A stretch of 64,000 nt of DNA from Teratosphaeria epicoccoides (lineage: Eukaryota > Ascomycota > Dothideomycetes > Mycosphaerellales > Teratosphaeriaceae), in NCBI GenBank assembly GCA_021401465.1, contig JADDMT010000034.1, forward strand, positions 1-64,000, written 5' to 3'. Shown in pieces: positions 1 to 11,353 of this stretch. The notes beneath the pieces were generated by a model, which did no database searches, was not told the DNA's origin, and was given only the letters and a program-made list of their open reading frames with translations. The translations under genes were made by a program, and so were the position numbers. Every line of letters begins with the position of its first letter. The stretch's first letter is position 1.

Positions 1-512
1 ACCCCCCCCCCCCCCCCCCCCCTCCTCCTCACCACCCTCCTCGCCCTCGCCCACGCCGTCGTCAACCGCACCCTCACGAAGGGCCGCACGCCGACCCAAC
101 GCCACTACATCAATGCTTCGCAGGCTCTCACCGTCATCAACGCGGCGATCGAATACAGCAGCGTGCCGAACGACATCGCAGTGCTGGACCCTTCGAGCCG
201 CCTCGTCGCGTTCTTGAGAATGGACAATGCGTATTTGGTCATTGTGGACGTTAGCACGAAGGAGGCGGAGATGGTGACGGATTCAATGGCTTGTTTCCGA
301 GTTATGGGCTGCTGATTCGAAGTCAGCCCGGGGGGGGAGGGACCTGTTTGGGATCGAGGAGACGAATGAGGGGCTGCAGGAAATTGCGACTAGTGTGCGT
401 GCTGCGGAGAGTGTTGGCGCGACGATCGCGATGGCGTGATGGGCTGGCTGGTGGGATGGAGGGGACGTTGTGGGAGGCGGGCGTGGAGGCACATGGAGTG
501 TGCGCAGTGTGA
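1..512 (+). pseudogene. GlcG/HbpS-like (DUF336) heme-binding-family gene, broken, 5' end outside window
   Basis: Frame 1 reads from the window edge to a TGA at 313-315. It gives a leucine/alanine-rich stretch like the end of a signal peptide, then the start of the GlcG/HbpS fold (INASQALTVINAAIEY, then DIAVLDPSSRLVAFLRMDNA). The family match then continues in other frames: LFGIEETNEGL around 350-385, and a glycine-rich GLAGGMEG segment at about 441-512 that resembles the family's C-terminal GVSGG..EQD..VA region. At least two frameshifts are therefore needed, one next to a run of eight G at 330-337. Family members bind heme or act in glycolate/diol operons in bacteria; fungal homologues are often secreted. 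The family call rests on pattern memory. The fragment order and spacing fit one ancestral gene, now inactive. Confidence 0.6.
2..22 (+). repeat. C21 homopolymer at the window edge
   Basis: Twenty-one consecutive C residues follow one A at the very start. In frame 1 they would encode prolines ahead of the leucine-rich leader of the GlcG-like fragment. This could be a real low-complexity tract or an assembly edge. Confidence 0.9.
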
Positions 513-2512
513 AAGGGTGAGCCACTGGCTCTGTTATGTACGGAGAGTGGTTTGATCTTGCCAGGCCATTGATATGAGTTGCAGGTTTTCTTGGTAGGGC
601 CTGAGAAAGTAGGTCCCAATATTGTATGCACCGCTGTGCGAATGGTGGATCAGATTCTCGTCGCTTAGTCGGGCAGTGGACGGATCGTTTCGAACAGCTG
701 CTGAGTGACATGATGGCTGCTTGATTGCGATGCGCTCGTTGATGCCGGTTGGTAGCCAGGACCGGTTGATTGAGAAGGACCGTGCGTTGGCTTCACTCCG
801 GATCAAGCAGTCAAATGCTTGGTGTCCCGATTGCTCATGCAATCACTACGGCAAAGGTTGTCGTTCAGCAGTTCGGAGCTTAAGTGACGACTCGCCAATG
901 CAAGCTGCGTTCCAACCAACCGGGAGTATGCGGATCGGATGGCCGCAAAACCAGGCCATGGACGAGGTAGCCTGTGAGGAGACGTAGTTCGCGTCCTACG
1001 AGCATGCAACTCTAAGCAAACTGGACTGTTATGACATTCTCTGCCCAATGGTCGAGACAAGGACTGTGTTTCCGATTCGCACATGGAGTCTCAAGGCCAG
1101 CCACGTTGCGAAGTAACGTGGAGAGATCGGCGGGGATAGGCTTCTTATATTTTGGTCATATCCATCATCTCCACGAGGGAAGTCAACTCATGAACGTGCC
1201 CTGCAACTCGGTACGGCCCAGAAGCTTGTTACAGTCAAGCTTCCTCCTGGACTGCGCCAGATCATGCATGCAGCATACGCGACACGTGAGTCTCTGCCGT
1301 TCACAGACAACTCCACGCGACGGACTGTCACGTACCGGTCAATTCAACGGACGGCAAGCCATGATTACATACTGGAAGTCATTGCCGCAACGACGGCGCT
1401 ATGCAAAGGACGGCTCAGTCGATGCCTGTCCCCAGCTTCTCCAGGTTGTCCAGATCGATCAGAGTATGGGACGTGTGCGGAAAGGACGGAGTAGATTTGG
1501 TGCTTCGGGACTATTGAGAGCGTAGACCATTGTGGAGCCTTGGGGCCGTACGCCCTTGCGAGGAGGACGCGGGCCCAAGGAGATCGATCGAATTGGCGTT
1601 GATGGTATAGAAGGAGAGAGGAGCCCCTTCGTTGTGGCGCTCGATATCAGCACCCAGCTCGCTCACTTCCAGCTAATCGCTTCGCATTCGCTCCTGCCCA
1701 ACGGCGCACCCCGACAGGTTATCGGCCGCCCCGTTCAACAAGTGCATCCACTCGTCGCACCAACCCCCTGCTCAAGAAGAACCGCAAGCAGCACCACTTC
1801 CAACCGCAACGCACGAATCTTTGTCAGCCATGTCTCGCCGCCAGCTACTTCTACGCTGCCGATGGCGTTGGACCTGCTGCGGCTTGCCGGATCGTGGGTG
1901 CGGCATTCGCGTTTGTTGCGTCCATGGTTGCTTGATACTTGGTAAGTACTGCCGTTCTGTTGCACCAGGACTAAGAGGCAAAGCTGACTGTGATGTGCTC
2001 CTGTGGTTCTCCATGCTCCTCGATGCGGTGGACTTCCCATTCAGCCTTCCGGTCGGAGACCTTTCCACCATTGTCAAGGGCAGGAATGACAAGTTCAAGG
2101 CGCAAGATGCTGAGCACATGGCATAGCATAGGGATGACTGGGGATGAAAAGCCTCCCTGGGTGCTAATGGCTGAATCTGTCGAGTTAGCAAGGCGTTTTT
2201 ATGGTCAATACAGTCATGCTTAGCAGCATTCTCTCTATCTCGTTGCCTGACCTTGATGTTGAAGGCGTCTGCTCAATATCTTGCAGCAGCGCCAGCCACT
2301 ATAGCATTGGCTTTGCGATGTGGACGATCTGAATGTAATGATTCTAGTGGTCGGTCAAGCGGTCAAGCCTTCTTGTCGCCCTTGATGTGGCTGCAGTGGC
2401 CAGATGCGAATTGTTCAAGTCTCGCTCAGGTTGGGTTGGGATCGACAAAGTGCTTGTAGTAAGGCCGCCGCAGTACAGCATTCTCAGATCAAAGCATCTC
2501 GCTGAGTCCGAA
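513..2512. other. 2.0 kb gap, no gene recognised
   Basis: Only short overlapping open frames occur on both strands, with no domain or motif I recognise. It separates the broken GlcG-like gene from the 3' end of the FAD oxidase and may hold decayed sequence. Confidence 0.5.
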
Positions 2513-4118
2513 CTACACCGTCGTGCCTTCTGTCACCTTCTCACCAATCAAGTCCACGCCCTTGTTGAATCGATTCTTCGGGTCGTACTGCGCTTTCACC
2601 AGCTTTAGTTTGTCGAAATTCTCGCCGTACACCTGCCGCAGGTCGTTCCACTCATGCAAAAAGCCGGCATGATACTCGCCAGAATCTTTGTCCAAAGCAA
2701 TTTGCTTGCCAGCATTGGCAAACTGCTCCATCACAACGTCACGGATGTTTGCAGGAGCGTTCTCGGGACGGCAACCAAGCACAAGCTGCATTACGTGACG
2801 GCGAGCGGAGTGTGGCCAGGCGGTTGCAGCGCGCCCGCCGGCTAGGCTAAAGGCATTCTGGGCTGCGTCAGTGGGAGACGGGCTGGGACGACTGAAAGCG
2901 TGATCATACCTCTTGCATGAACTCCAGGAGCACAGTGCTTCCGTCCCCAAAGCCCGGATGGAGCTCAACAATATCCTCGTACCATTTCCAGGCCCTGAAC
3001 AACAATCGTCAGTCGTTGACAAAGCAATAGACTCTGCTCACATGGCCGCCACCTTACCTGACCAGAGTCTCGTCATCAACGTGCTCAAGTAGTGGAGCCG
3101 ACAGCCAGAACATGTTGTTGCCCTGGTAATCTCTGTATGGCTCAGCGAAGGCGCTGATCTCTGCCAGCCTGAATTCTCCCGCCATCACTTCGTGAGCCCC
3201 CGGGAGCCTGTACAGTCCGCCAAAACCTGCGTCAGACCTGCCATGCGCTTCGCCATTGGCGTCATACATCATGGTTGCGATGCCAGGCTTGCTACCTGGA
3301 TCGGGGAACCCCAGCCCAGGACCAATGTTGGCGACGTGCATGGCTAACTTCGGATCCTGAGCTTTCGCTGCCATCTCGGCGACCCATTTCGACGTCTCGA
3401 CGAGAGACGTGTATGGAAGCGTCACGATCCCAGAGAAGATCCTCTGCGTGTAGGGGCGAGCGCGCATCTTAAGCGCCGTCAAGACAGCGAAGTTGCCGCC
3501 GCCCCCCCTCAACGCCCAGAGCAGCTCAGGCTCCTCGCTTGCCCAGAGCGCGCGACCGTCTCGCAGCACAGCTTGTGCATCTAGCAAATTCTGCGGATCG
3601 GAAATCATGCCAAACTCGTGGCTGAGCCAGCTAAGGCCACCGACGAGCGAGCTCCCTGCCACGCCGACCCAGCTGCATCTCGCGCCTACGAGAGCGTAGT
3701 TTGGCGTTTTGCTGTCCATCAATCGGTCTGCTTCGCCCCAGTCTAACCCAGCGCCGAGCACTACGGTGCCGGCTGCTGGGTCGAATGAGAAACCGGCTGC
3801 CACAGCAGCATAGAACATGCATCCATATGGAGCGTCATCCTCGCCTATTGCGGCGGAAAAGCCCTGGGATTCTACAATCCTTCGAGGCTCAGAAAAGGAG
3901 GAATCATGCATGTGATCGGGGTGCGGGCCCGGAGCCATAATTGGCACCGTTCTGCGTCCTTGCCCGGTCAGTCTACCGCCTAGTTGCAACTTGCAAAGCA
4001 GTTTTGAGGTAATCAAGATTGCGCGCCGTTCGACCTTCACTGTCGGCGGAAGTACTGCGGCTACGAGTGGGGGATCGCACTTGGGTCCTCTTGGATGTTC
4101 TTGGACCACGACCATCAA
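2513..4118 (-). CDS. FAD-dependent oxidase, BBE / vanillyl-alcohol-oxidase type, N-terminus uncertain
   Basis: Exons on the minus strand are 4118-3058 (5' limit uncertain), 2994-2910 and 2857-2513. The introns are 63 and 52 nt with good GT..AG ends, and the joins keep one frame. The protein has the second half of the PCMH FAD-binding domain (VGARCSWVGVAGSSLVGG, WALRGGGGNFAVLT), a substrate domain, and the BBE tail YDPKNRFNKGVDL close to the stop. Such enzymes oxidise alcohols, sugars or alkaloid-like compounds with flavin and O2, often in secondary metabolism. The first FAD motif (RGGGHS-type) that should lie about 40 residues before VVLGAGLDW is missing, and the N-terminal 100 residues do not look like the family. 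The gene is probably damaged at its 5' end, next to the equally start-less Nudix gene. Confidence 0.72.
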
Positions 4119-4160
4119 TGTACCGACATAGCCGACATAGATGATCCTGACATGTCAACA

Positions 4161-5239
4161 TCGACGGTGATGGCAACAGCGCCTACTTCAGCAACGGTCC
4201 CGTCAATCTCCTAGCGTTTCTCAGGACGCAAAACGAATTGCTTGACAAAGCTTCAATCGATCCCAATTCTCACGACCCGACCATCATATTTCTAGGTCTT
4301 GACCTTGAAGGCGCAGGACGCCATGGAGCCGTTCAAATGAGATCGTATACAGGCACGCCCTACTTCGCCATCGACGTCACGCCCGGCTTCTGCCCCAAGT
4401 TCAGAGAACAGCAGGAATCGCAAGGCCGCAAACAGATCCCCACCCGCATTGACCTCTCCCTCAGCCACTCGGAATCAGCTATACTCTCCCACGCCCGCTC
4501 TCTCATCGACTGGGACAACCGCAATCGCTTCTGCTCCTCCTCCTGCGGCGGCCGAACACTCTCCACGCATGGCGGCGCAAAGGTCGTGTGTCCGCCTGTA
4601 GACAATGGCGTCCCTCGTCTGTCTGCCTGTCCCACCAGAGTCGGTCTCCATCATCACGCTTTCCCTCGAACCGGTCCAACCGTGATCATAGCCCCGGTTT
4701 CAGCAGATGCGAAACGCGTGCTTCTTGGCCGAGGAAAACGATGGCCGGAGAACTACTTCTCCTGTCTCTCTGAGTTTGTGGGGCCAGGCGAGAGCCTCGA
4801 GGTCGCGACACGTCGGAAAGCGTACGAGGAAGCGGGCGTGAGGCTTGGCAGGTGGACGCTACCCTCTTCGCAGCCTTGGCCGTATCCGTCGACACTGTTG
4901 ATTGGGGCGACGGGTCAGTGTAAGAGCGAGGCTGCGGAGCAGATTAGTTACCCAGAATCAGAGCTGGACGAGGCGAGATGGTTCGAGATGGGCGAGATCG
5001 AGCACGCGCTGGAGAAGGGTGCTAGTGCGATGTGGGAGCCTCCAATCAAGGGGTATGTTGGGCCAAGAGTACCGCCGGCGCAGCTGATGGCGCATCAGAC
5101 GTTGAGAGGTGTGTTGAGGTTGTTCCGTGGGAGGTATTTGAGAGAGTGTAAGTTCAGACCCTGCTCGCAGGGAGACGGGAGGAGACGCGCAGTTGCAATG
5201 AACAAGGAGCAGCGGAGGATGTCCTTGCGTAAGCAATAA
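4161..5239 (+). CDS. NPY1/NUDT12-like NADH pyrophosphatase, diverged, start codon not found
   Basis: The frame matches peroxisomal NADH pyrophosphatases over nearly full length: YFSNGPVNLLAFLRTQ at about 4179, a zinc-ribbon region near 4526-4640, FPRTGPTVI, LLGRGKRWP and a Nudix box near 4772-4840. The enzyme would split NAD(P)H to NMNH plus AMP. No in-frame ATG precedes the homology: the frame is closed by TGA just upstream, and an ATG at 4151 is in another frame. Key sites are changed. The first Nudix-box Gly is Glu (codon 4772), the catalytic Glu after the Arg is Lys (AAA at 4817), the first zinc-ribbon pair is CxxxC, and FPRTD is FPRTG. It is likely inactive or a young pseudogene. An unseen upstream exon could supply the start. 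Confidence 0.65.
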
Positions 5240-6866
5240 TAGCATAGCGGCTACAAGTTCAGATCTAACAGCAACATATCGAGGTGCCGGCCGCTCTCGC
5301 AGCATCGCTTTCGACTAATGAGATTCCCAAGCCCAGTACCACGTCAGCCTTGCAGCCGAAAAAAACATCTCAGCGAATCGTCCATCCGGCATTTGCACAC
5401 GATCTGCAACGCCCTGCAGCTACGAGCAAGCTGTCCATCAACTGCACGATGCCCATTGCTGCGGCCGGTCTGGGAAACATAGCGTTTCGTCAATCTTGCA
5501 CGGTTTTCCCTGACGCCCGATCCGGTCAGAATAAGATCCCCCAACCAAGTGCGTTGCTAGTGGCTTCGCATAGCATATACTCACCTGCATGCACGGAATG
5601 CCGCTTAGAGGCCCGTGATTCCCCTCTTGAGGGATGCAATTTCCGCTCCCTCCTCCGCTCATCCAGCAGACCTAAATAGTTGAGGGAGCGGTCAGCTTGA
5701 ATGCAGAGTGAATCGGGGGCTAGGGACTATGATGCGGAAGGGAAATCATACCCATGCAGAGGCACCCGAGACAAAAAGGGTGATGAAAACAGTGGGTATC
5801 ATGCTGGCTCTTCTTTTGGTTCTAATCGAGGTGAGGTGCAGGATGTCAAGGCTGGTGAGGGAGTCCACTTTTGTATGATGCTGTTCTAATCGAGGTGAGG
5901 TGCAGGATGTCAAGGCTGGTGAGGGAGTCCACTTTTGTATGATGCTGTTCTAATCGAGGTGAGTTGCAGGATGTCAAGGCTGGTGAGGGAGTCCACTTTT
6001 ATATGATGCTGGCTGCGGACCTTCTGATTGTCAAGAGAGGCGATAGACTGCAATCGCCTCAACAATCTTATCAAGGGTTCTAGACCGCGGGTGCCTTCTC
6101 TACGGCCTGAAACCCAGCAGCTCCGGTACTTTTAGCCACTCAGTGCGTCGAGAACGGAAGCCTGTTAGGAGTTCTAGAAGGGAGCAATCGGGCATCATTG
6201 GTCTTGTGTTGTCTGTGTACTGGCCGACACCTTACCTTGCACTAGCCTGGGCTGCGTGCATGAGACAAAGGGACCAGGGCTATGATAGGGGTATCAGACG
6301 GTGGAGTGCCTGTATCCCAGTTCGATTCTGTTAACGTGCTTCCCAGAGGACAAAGCCCCTCCATCGTTGGCTAGTGAACGTGTCGAATTTTCGCCGAAGC
6401 AAACAAGACAATGGATCGCACAAGGTATACATAACCAGCATGATGCTCCCTTTGATCCTAAAAGCCAAGCCTCTGTTCCATACAATCCGCTCGTCCGGTT
6501 GCAACCAGAACACAGCTGGCCTGCCGACACCAATTCGGGCCCGAAAAAGTATTTCGAGCCCTGGCACCCTGACCAAGAATGATTATGCGGATCACTGTTG
6601 CTTGGGAAGCTTGAGTGCGTTGCCATTGCTGAGCAGCAGCTTGCCGGTGTCCCCAACGCAAACGTCACAGAAAGGAGGTGCGAGAAATGAGCTGGGTCAA
6701 GGATATCGTCTGCACATTGGAGAGCCATTGTTTTCGAGACCAGACGATTTGTCCGCTACCATACTCCGTGCGGCAATGCATACAGCTGGGGAAGATGGTT
6801 GCACTAGGCCTTGCCCAAGCATCCTCTTTGCTTTGTCAGCATAAGTCTAGAACGTTGGCCGAAATT
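5240..6866. other. Convergent intergenic gap with tandem repeat
   Basis: This lies between the 3' end of the NPY1-like gene and the 3' end of the CoA-transferase relic. It holds the 3 x 64 bp repeat described separately. The short open frames elsewhere show no family I recognise. Confidence 0.6.
5820..6011 (+). repeat. Tandem repeat, 3 copies of 64 bp
   Basis: Copies begin with TTCTAATCGAGGTGA at 5820, 5884 and 5948 and end with TATGATGCTG. Copies 1 and 2 are identical as far as I can read; copy 3 has two single-base changes (GAGGTGC to GAGTTGC, TTTGTATG to TTTATATG). Each unit includes ATGTCAAGG and GTGAGGGAG. The high identity points to recent amplification. Confidence 0.95.
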
Positions 6867-8285
6867 CTAAATATGCCCCAGAGACACCACACAGGGTTTG
6901 ACTTGTGAACACGCTCGCTGCCCCGCAAATGCCGACTTTCCAATCACTCCTCTACTCTTCAGCGTTTCAACAGACTCGTGGTCGTAACCAATTTCCCGCA
7001 AGATCTCGTCACTGTGCTCTCCCAGTCGCGCCGGCCGTCGTCTGATGGTGCCTTTGGTCTCACTGAACTTTACCGGGATGCCGACAGCCTTCCACTCGCC
7101 TGAGCTCACGGCGTCCCACTCGAGCGGCTGCACCATATTTCTCGCAGCAACTTGTGGTGGATGCTCAAATGCTTTTTGGATAGTATTGACGGGTCCATGG
7201 GCTAGCCCGGAGCCATTCAACAAACGGATCCATTCATCAGAAGTCTTCGATGCAAAGACGTTGTCTAGAGCCGCCTCGACCACAGATCGATTCTCGATGC
7301 GTTTAGCATTTGTGGCAAAGCGTTCGTCAGCTAGGAAGTCAGTCCGATCGATGAGCTTGCAGAGCTTCTCGAATTGGCGGTCATTATTCGCAGCCAAAGC
7401 TAGCCAGATATCATCTTTGCACCTCCAAGTGTTGTATGGCACAATAAAGGTAAGCGGCGCCGTACCGCTTGCCCTCGACTCCAAGATCCAGCCAGTTGCC
7501 GCCAATGTTAATGAACATGCTAATATGTGTCTCGAACAATGATGCGCTAATGTGTTGACCTCTGCCGGTCTTTTCGCGATTGTACAGCGCTGCCATGATG
7601 GCCCCGTGAGTGTAAAGGCTAGAAGCCATGTCTATCATACCTAGACCCGGCCGGACAGGCCCGCCATCAGGATGACCTGTTACATGCATCAAGCCGCCTT
7701 CTGCAGCAGCGATCGCATCGTAGCCAGCGTGTTTCGAATATGGACCACCGGATCCGTAGCCAGAAAGGGATGCATATATCAGCCCAGGATTGATCCTTGA
7801 CAACACATCATAGCCTACGCCTAGCTTATCTGCCGTCTCAGGTACGAGATTCTCGACCACTAGGTCAACTCCACTGGCCAGCTTCTTGACTATTCCGAGC
7901 GCCTCAGGCTTCTTGAGATCAAGAGTCTAACTGCGCTTGTTCCGATCGACGACGACATAGTAAATTGAGATTGGTTCTCGACCAGGCTTCCAAGCTTGCG
8001 CCTCACCTTTTCCTTGCCACAAACGGATCTCGTCGCCCAGCTGGGGGACCTCCACCTTGATGACATCCGCGCCATAGTCTGCTAGAATCTGCGTGCAGAA
8101 AGGGCCAGCCAGGATGCGAGTGAAGTCCAAGATTCTGATTCCTGTCAATGGACCTGGAGAAAGCGCGGCCTTTGCGGTCGAGTACGGGCGCGTGCTGCTG
8201 GGTCTTAGGGAGGGGTTGACTCGTGGTCCGGAAGCGCTGAGAGCGAGCCGGACCAAGGCTGGTTGACGACGTCTCTAGACAACAT
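6867..8285 (-). pseudogene. CaiB/BaiF (class III) CoA-transferase, SUGCT-like, three lesions
   Basis: Translation of the minus strand gives a nearly complete class III CoA-transferase: [63 protein letters not shown], then VPYNTWRCKDDIWLALA and a normal C-terminus. The N-terminus (ATG at 8285, then an Arg-rich stretch up to RPYST) looks like a mitochondrial presequence, matching mitochondrial SUGCT, which moves CoA between succinyl-CoA and dicarboxylates. The frame is broken in three places: a shift just after the ATG (about 8270-8277), an in-frame TAG at 7927-7929 inside the conserved NKRS.TLDLKKPE block, and a shift near 7440-7465 before VPYNTW. No sensible introns repair these. The coding remains are well preserved, so the loss looks recent. 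Confidence 0.85.
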
Positions 8286-9841
8286 GTGCGAGCACCGCGA
8301 TATGGGGCTGTCATACTGTACATGTCCCGGGGGATGTCGCGTATCAACAACGATTGTACAGGCAGTGCAGCTCGGGGGTGGAAAGTGAGGCCGACGTCGC
8401 CGTCATGGGTTGGCACGCTTCCGAGCAGAAGTGCGGCCTGCCAAGCGTAGACGCCAAGCTCCTCAATCGATACCGACATTCATCTGCTTGCTGTGCTTCC
8501 GAGTCGTTCTCCGATCAAGTCGCCTGTGTTGAGGAAAGGGAGAAGGAACGCTCCTCGGCCTTCTGCTGAAGAGGAAAGCACGCCTCTCGGCTGTGCTTTC
8601 CTCAAATGGCCCGGGCATATTCTACTTGCCTCAATTGTACGGATCAGACGCGCATAATCAACATTGATTCTTCGTTGTTGACGATGACTGAGCCCATTCT
8701 GAATGCATCAACCCCATTGTATTGTATTACATGCTTACTGTTATACACCTGCTAATACGAAAAGGCGTAGCGTAGTGTGCGCGTGTGGCGGCTATCTGGT
8801 CCCAAAGGATTTGGCGTCTGGTCGGTACAATTGAGATACTAGTCATCAGCGTCCGCCAAGGTCCAATCTCCTCTCCTCCTCCAATCTGCTGCATGACCAA
8901 TCCACCACCACCATACGACACACATCGTCTATCCCGACTGCGAGATGCGATGGTTCGAACACTGGAAACTTCATCTCAATGAGCTGGGATCTGGTGCGCG
9001 TACACGACGTCGCTTCAGGCCATTGCCACTGGTCTGAGACAATGCTGTCACGGTTCAAACAGACCGTGAAATCGAGGTGGAAGCATCAATCTTCTCGCGA
9101 GCCAGAGCCGCCGCCAGGCTAGACGCATACCACTTCGGCCCCAAGAGATACTGTCCGAATTTCAGAACCTTGTGGGGTTGGTGAACGATGTAAGTCTGCA
9201 TCTCGGATCCAAGCCCAGATTTACAACGGCGACCGTTGAGTTTGATGTGACAGAGTTATTCACTGTATCAGAGCTCACTGCATCGCATAATAATCATCGC
9301 TGGCTGCAACCGATGCGGGAGCTCATGCAGAGGTCTACTGATCGAGCTTGCAGACACGTGCGGTATCAAACGAGCCGCCGAAATGAATCCGAAAGTAGTC
9401 ATACGACATCCAGCTACGCTTCCAAGCCTAGACAGACAGACATCTCTGGCAGGGTTCTCGAGACGAAGACCCGCACGGTCGATTCAGTGACGCTACATCA
9501 GGACGACCGCCGGTGCCTTGATATCCTCTTTCAAATCTGTCTGTTGCTGTCCTGTTCACATGCCACCGTCTCTGCACCAGTCTAGCAACCTTGCACGAAG
9601 TTCGTCCTCCAAGAGGCGTCAAACACGCATCGCTGATGCTTTGTTTGCTTCCCTTTGTCTATTTGAAGTGCAGTGAATGCTATTGTATGACTGACAATTC
9701 ACAAGAACTGTTCTTCGGTGAATGTCTTGGAATTCTGACGTTGTTTACAATTGCTTATGGAGCCTCTATATCATGGTTCTGAATCTCCAAAGACTCCAAG
9801 GATGCACACGATCACGTCTTTTCGCTAACAACGACAACAAG
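8286..9841. other. 1.6 kb gap, no gene recognised
   Basis: This is the shared upstream region of the CoA-transferase relic (minus) and the RING gene (plus). The short open frames carry no motif I recognise. A GGTTCGAA at about 8950 resembles a tRNA B box, but no cloverleaf surrounds it. Confidence 0.5.
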
Positions 9842-11320
9842 ATGGACGAAGTCATGACCAACTACATCCAAGCTGCTTCCGCTGGACGAATTCGACAAGC
9901 ACAAAGTCATCACCTCGTCACGTTGTCATACCCAGACGAGACACTGTCATTAGACGGAGAAGAGCTGTCTTGTCCTACAATCCTGCACACAGCTGATAGG
10001 TATGAGCCATTGCCTTTGATCAATGACCCAGCAATCATAGCCAACGCATTCCGCGACAGTCTTGAGGAGACCGCGTTCTACCTGCTCAGAAACGCAAATG
10101 TGGGACGAGACTTTGCAGACTTCCGAAAGTCTTGCAAGCAAGCACGAGGGACTATCAAGAATCTACAGAAAGACGTTCAAAGCTGCCTACATCTGTCCGG
10201 CTGCACGTCGATCAACTTCGTCACGACGCTGAGGGGAGATGCGCAAAGAGAACCTATCGAGCACATCAGGATACTGAGAAAAACTGTGCTGCTCACCGCT
10301 GATGGAAGGACAAAGCAGTACGAAGGCCTCTATCATGCGACAATCCCAGAATGGGATGCGTTCCGCCCTTGTTCGGACGTTATCAAACTCATGGAGCATC
10401 TGCTGATGGGTACGTCTGATCGCGCGATTCTTCATATCGACGCCACCCTACGATGTCAGGGCAGACCGCTATGCGAACCGTCGAACTGGTTGGAGCCACG
10501 AAGACCACAGTATGGAGCAGTCATAGGCGCTGTAACCAGAGGTGTCAACTTTTTGGACCTTGACGCGGAAGACAGATCGTGCCCGCTGTGCTTCTGCAAG
10601 TATGACGAGCCGGACCACGATGCTATTTCATTGCACTGCAATGAAAAGCACATGCTTTGCAGGAAGTGTCTCGTGCAGTGCTGTCAAGCCGAGGCGGTCA
10701 AGACTCGGTGTCCTTTCTGCCGCAGCCCTGTCTTCACAGACGACAAGACTATCGGATGGCTGAAGACTGGTTCGCTGGGGAAGACATACGATGCTGACCC
10801 GCAGTACAACGCTTGGGAGAACCACGAGCGATCGATGGCAGATCTTGATAAGCACCATGCTGAAAGTATTCGTACATCGCTCGAGATCAATGCCCGGTTG
10901 CTGAAGGACATCTGGGACATACTCGTCAAGTGGGAGCAGGACGAGCCCGCTCAATCTACTCCGATACCACTCAACCCAGCTTGCGCTGCGGGCAGTGAGA
11001 TGGTCACAAAAGCCTTCCAAGCTACGGTCGATCGACTTGATAGCACGCGTTCTCCAACAGACACGATATTCGAGAATATCATCAAGACATTGCGAACAGC
11101 GATCGTCGACCCCTCAGCGCAAAGTCTGAGCCTCGTGCCGGGCTACGAAGCATGCTTGCGAAGGAGAGTCTCCCGCACACTCCAGTTTGCAAACGTGCGG
11201 CGGTGCAAGTGCACGCAGCGCCGATACCACGATCACGGGCTGCGGAAGTATTACAACGACGAGTTCTTTGGTCTGAGTCTCCGTCCATCGCAGAGAGGCG
11301 AGTTGTGTCATCGAGGGTGA
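9842..11320 (+). CDS. RING-finger protein, 492 aa, possible E3 ubiquitin ligase
   Basis: A single-exon frame of 492 codons begins at an ATG in good context (CAACAAGATGG, protein MDEVMTNYIQ). The frame stays open upstream to 9722, but the earlier codons look non-coding. A C3HC4 RING lies around residues 247-300: CPLC, then a CNEKHMLCRKC core (C-x3-H-x2-C-x2-C), then CPFC. The rest has no domain I recognise, and there is no signal peptide or membrane segment. RING proteins usually bind an E2 and ubiquitylate targets; that is inferred from the finger alone. It is tail to tail with the JmjC gene, and the gap holds a 20-bp-phased repeat array. Confidence 0.85.
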   Translation: MDEVMTNYIQAASAGRIRQAQSHHLVTLSYPDETLSLDGEELSCPTILHTADRYEPLPLINDPAIIANAFRDSLEETAFYLLRNANVGRDFADFRKSCKQARGTIKNLQKDVQSCLHLSGCTSINFVTTLRGDAQREPIEHIRILRKTVLLTADGRTKQYEGLYHATIPEWDAFRPCSDVIKLMEHLLMGTSDRAILHIDATLRCQGRPLCEPSNWLEPRRPQYGAVIGAVTRGVNFLDLDAEDRSCPLCFCKYDEPDHDAISLHCNEKHMLCRKCLVQCCQAEAVKTRCPFCRSPVFTDDKTIGWLKTGSLGKTYDADPQYNAWENHERSMADLDKHHAESIRTSLEINARLLKDIWDILVKWEQDEPAQSTPIPLNPACAAGSEMVTKAFQATVDRLDSTRSPTDTIFENIIKTLRTAIVDPSAQSLSLVPGYEACLRRRVSRTLQFANVRRCKCTQRRYHDHGLRKYYNDEFFGLSLRPSQRGELCHRG

Positions 11321-11353
11321 CTGCGGGTGTTGGCACTCCCATTATACTAGCCA

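Noticed and set aside
1..22. Telomere end at the window start
   Set aside because: The tract is pure C without the TTAGGG/CCCTAA repeat used by filamentous fungi.
7400..7470. An intron to repair the second CoA-transferase frameshift
   Set aside because: The only GT..AG pair would cut out the conserved VPYNTW block.
8945..8965. GGTTCGAA resembling a tRNA B box
   Set aside because: No A box at the right distance and no acceptor stem pairing around it.
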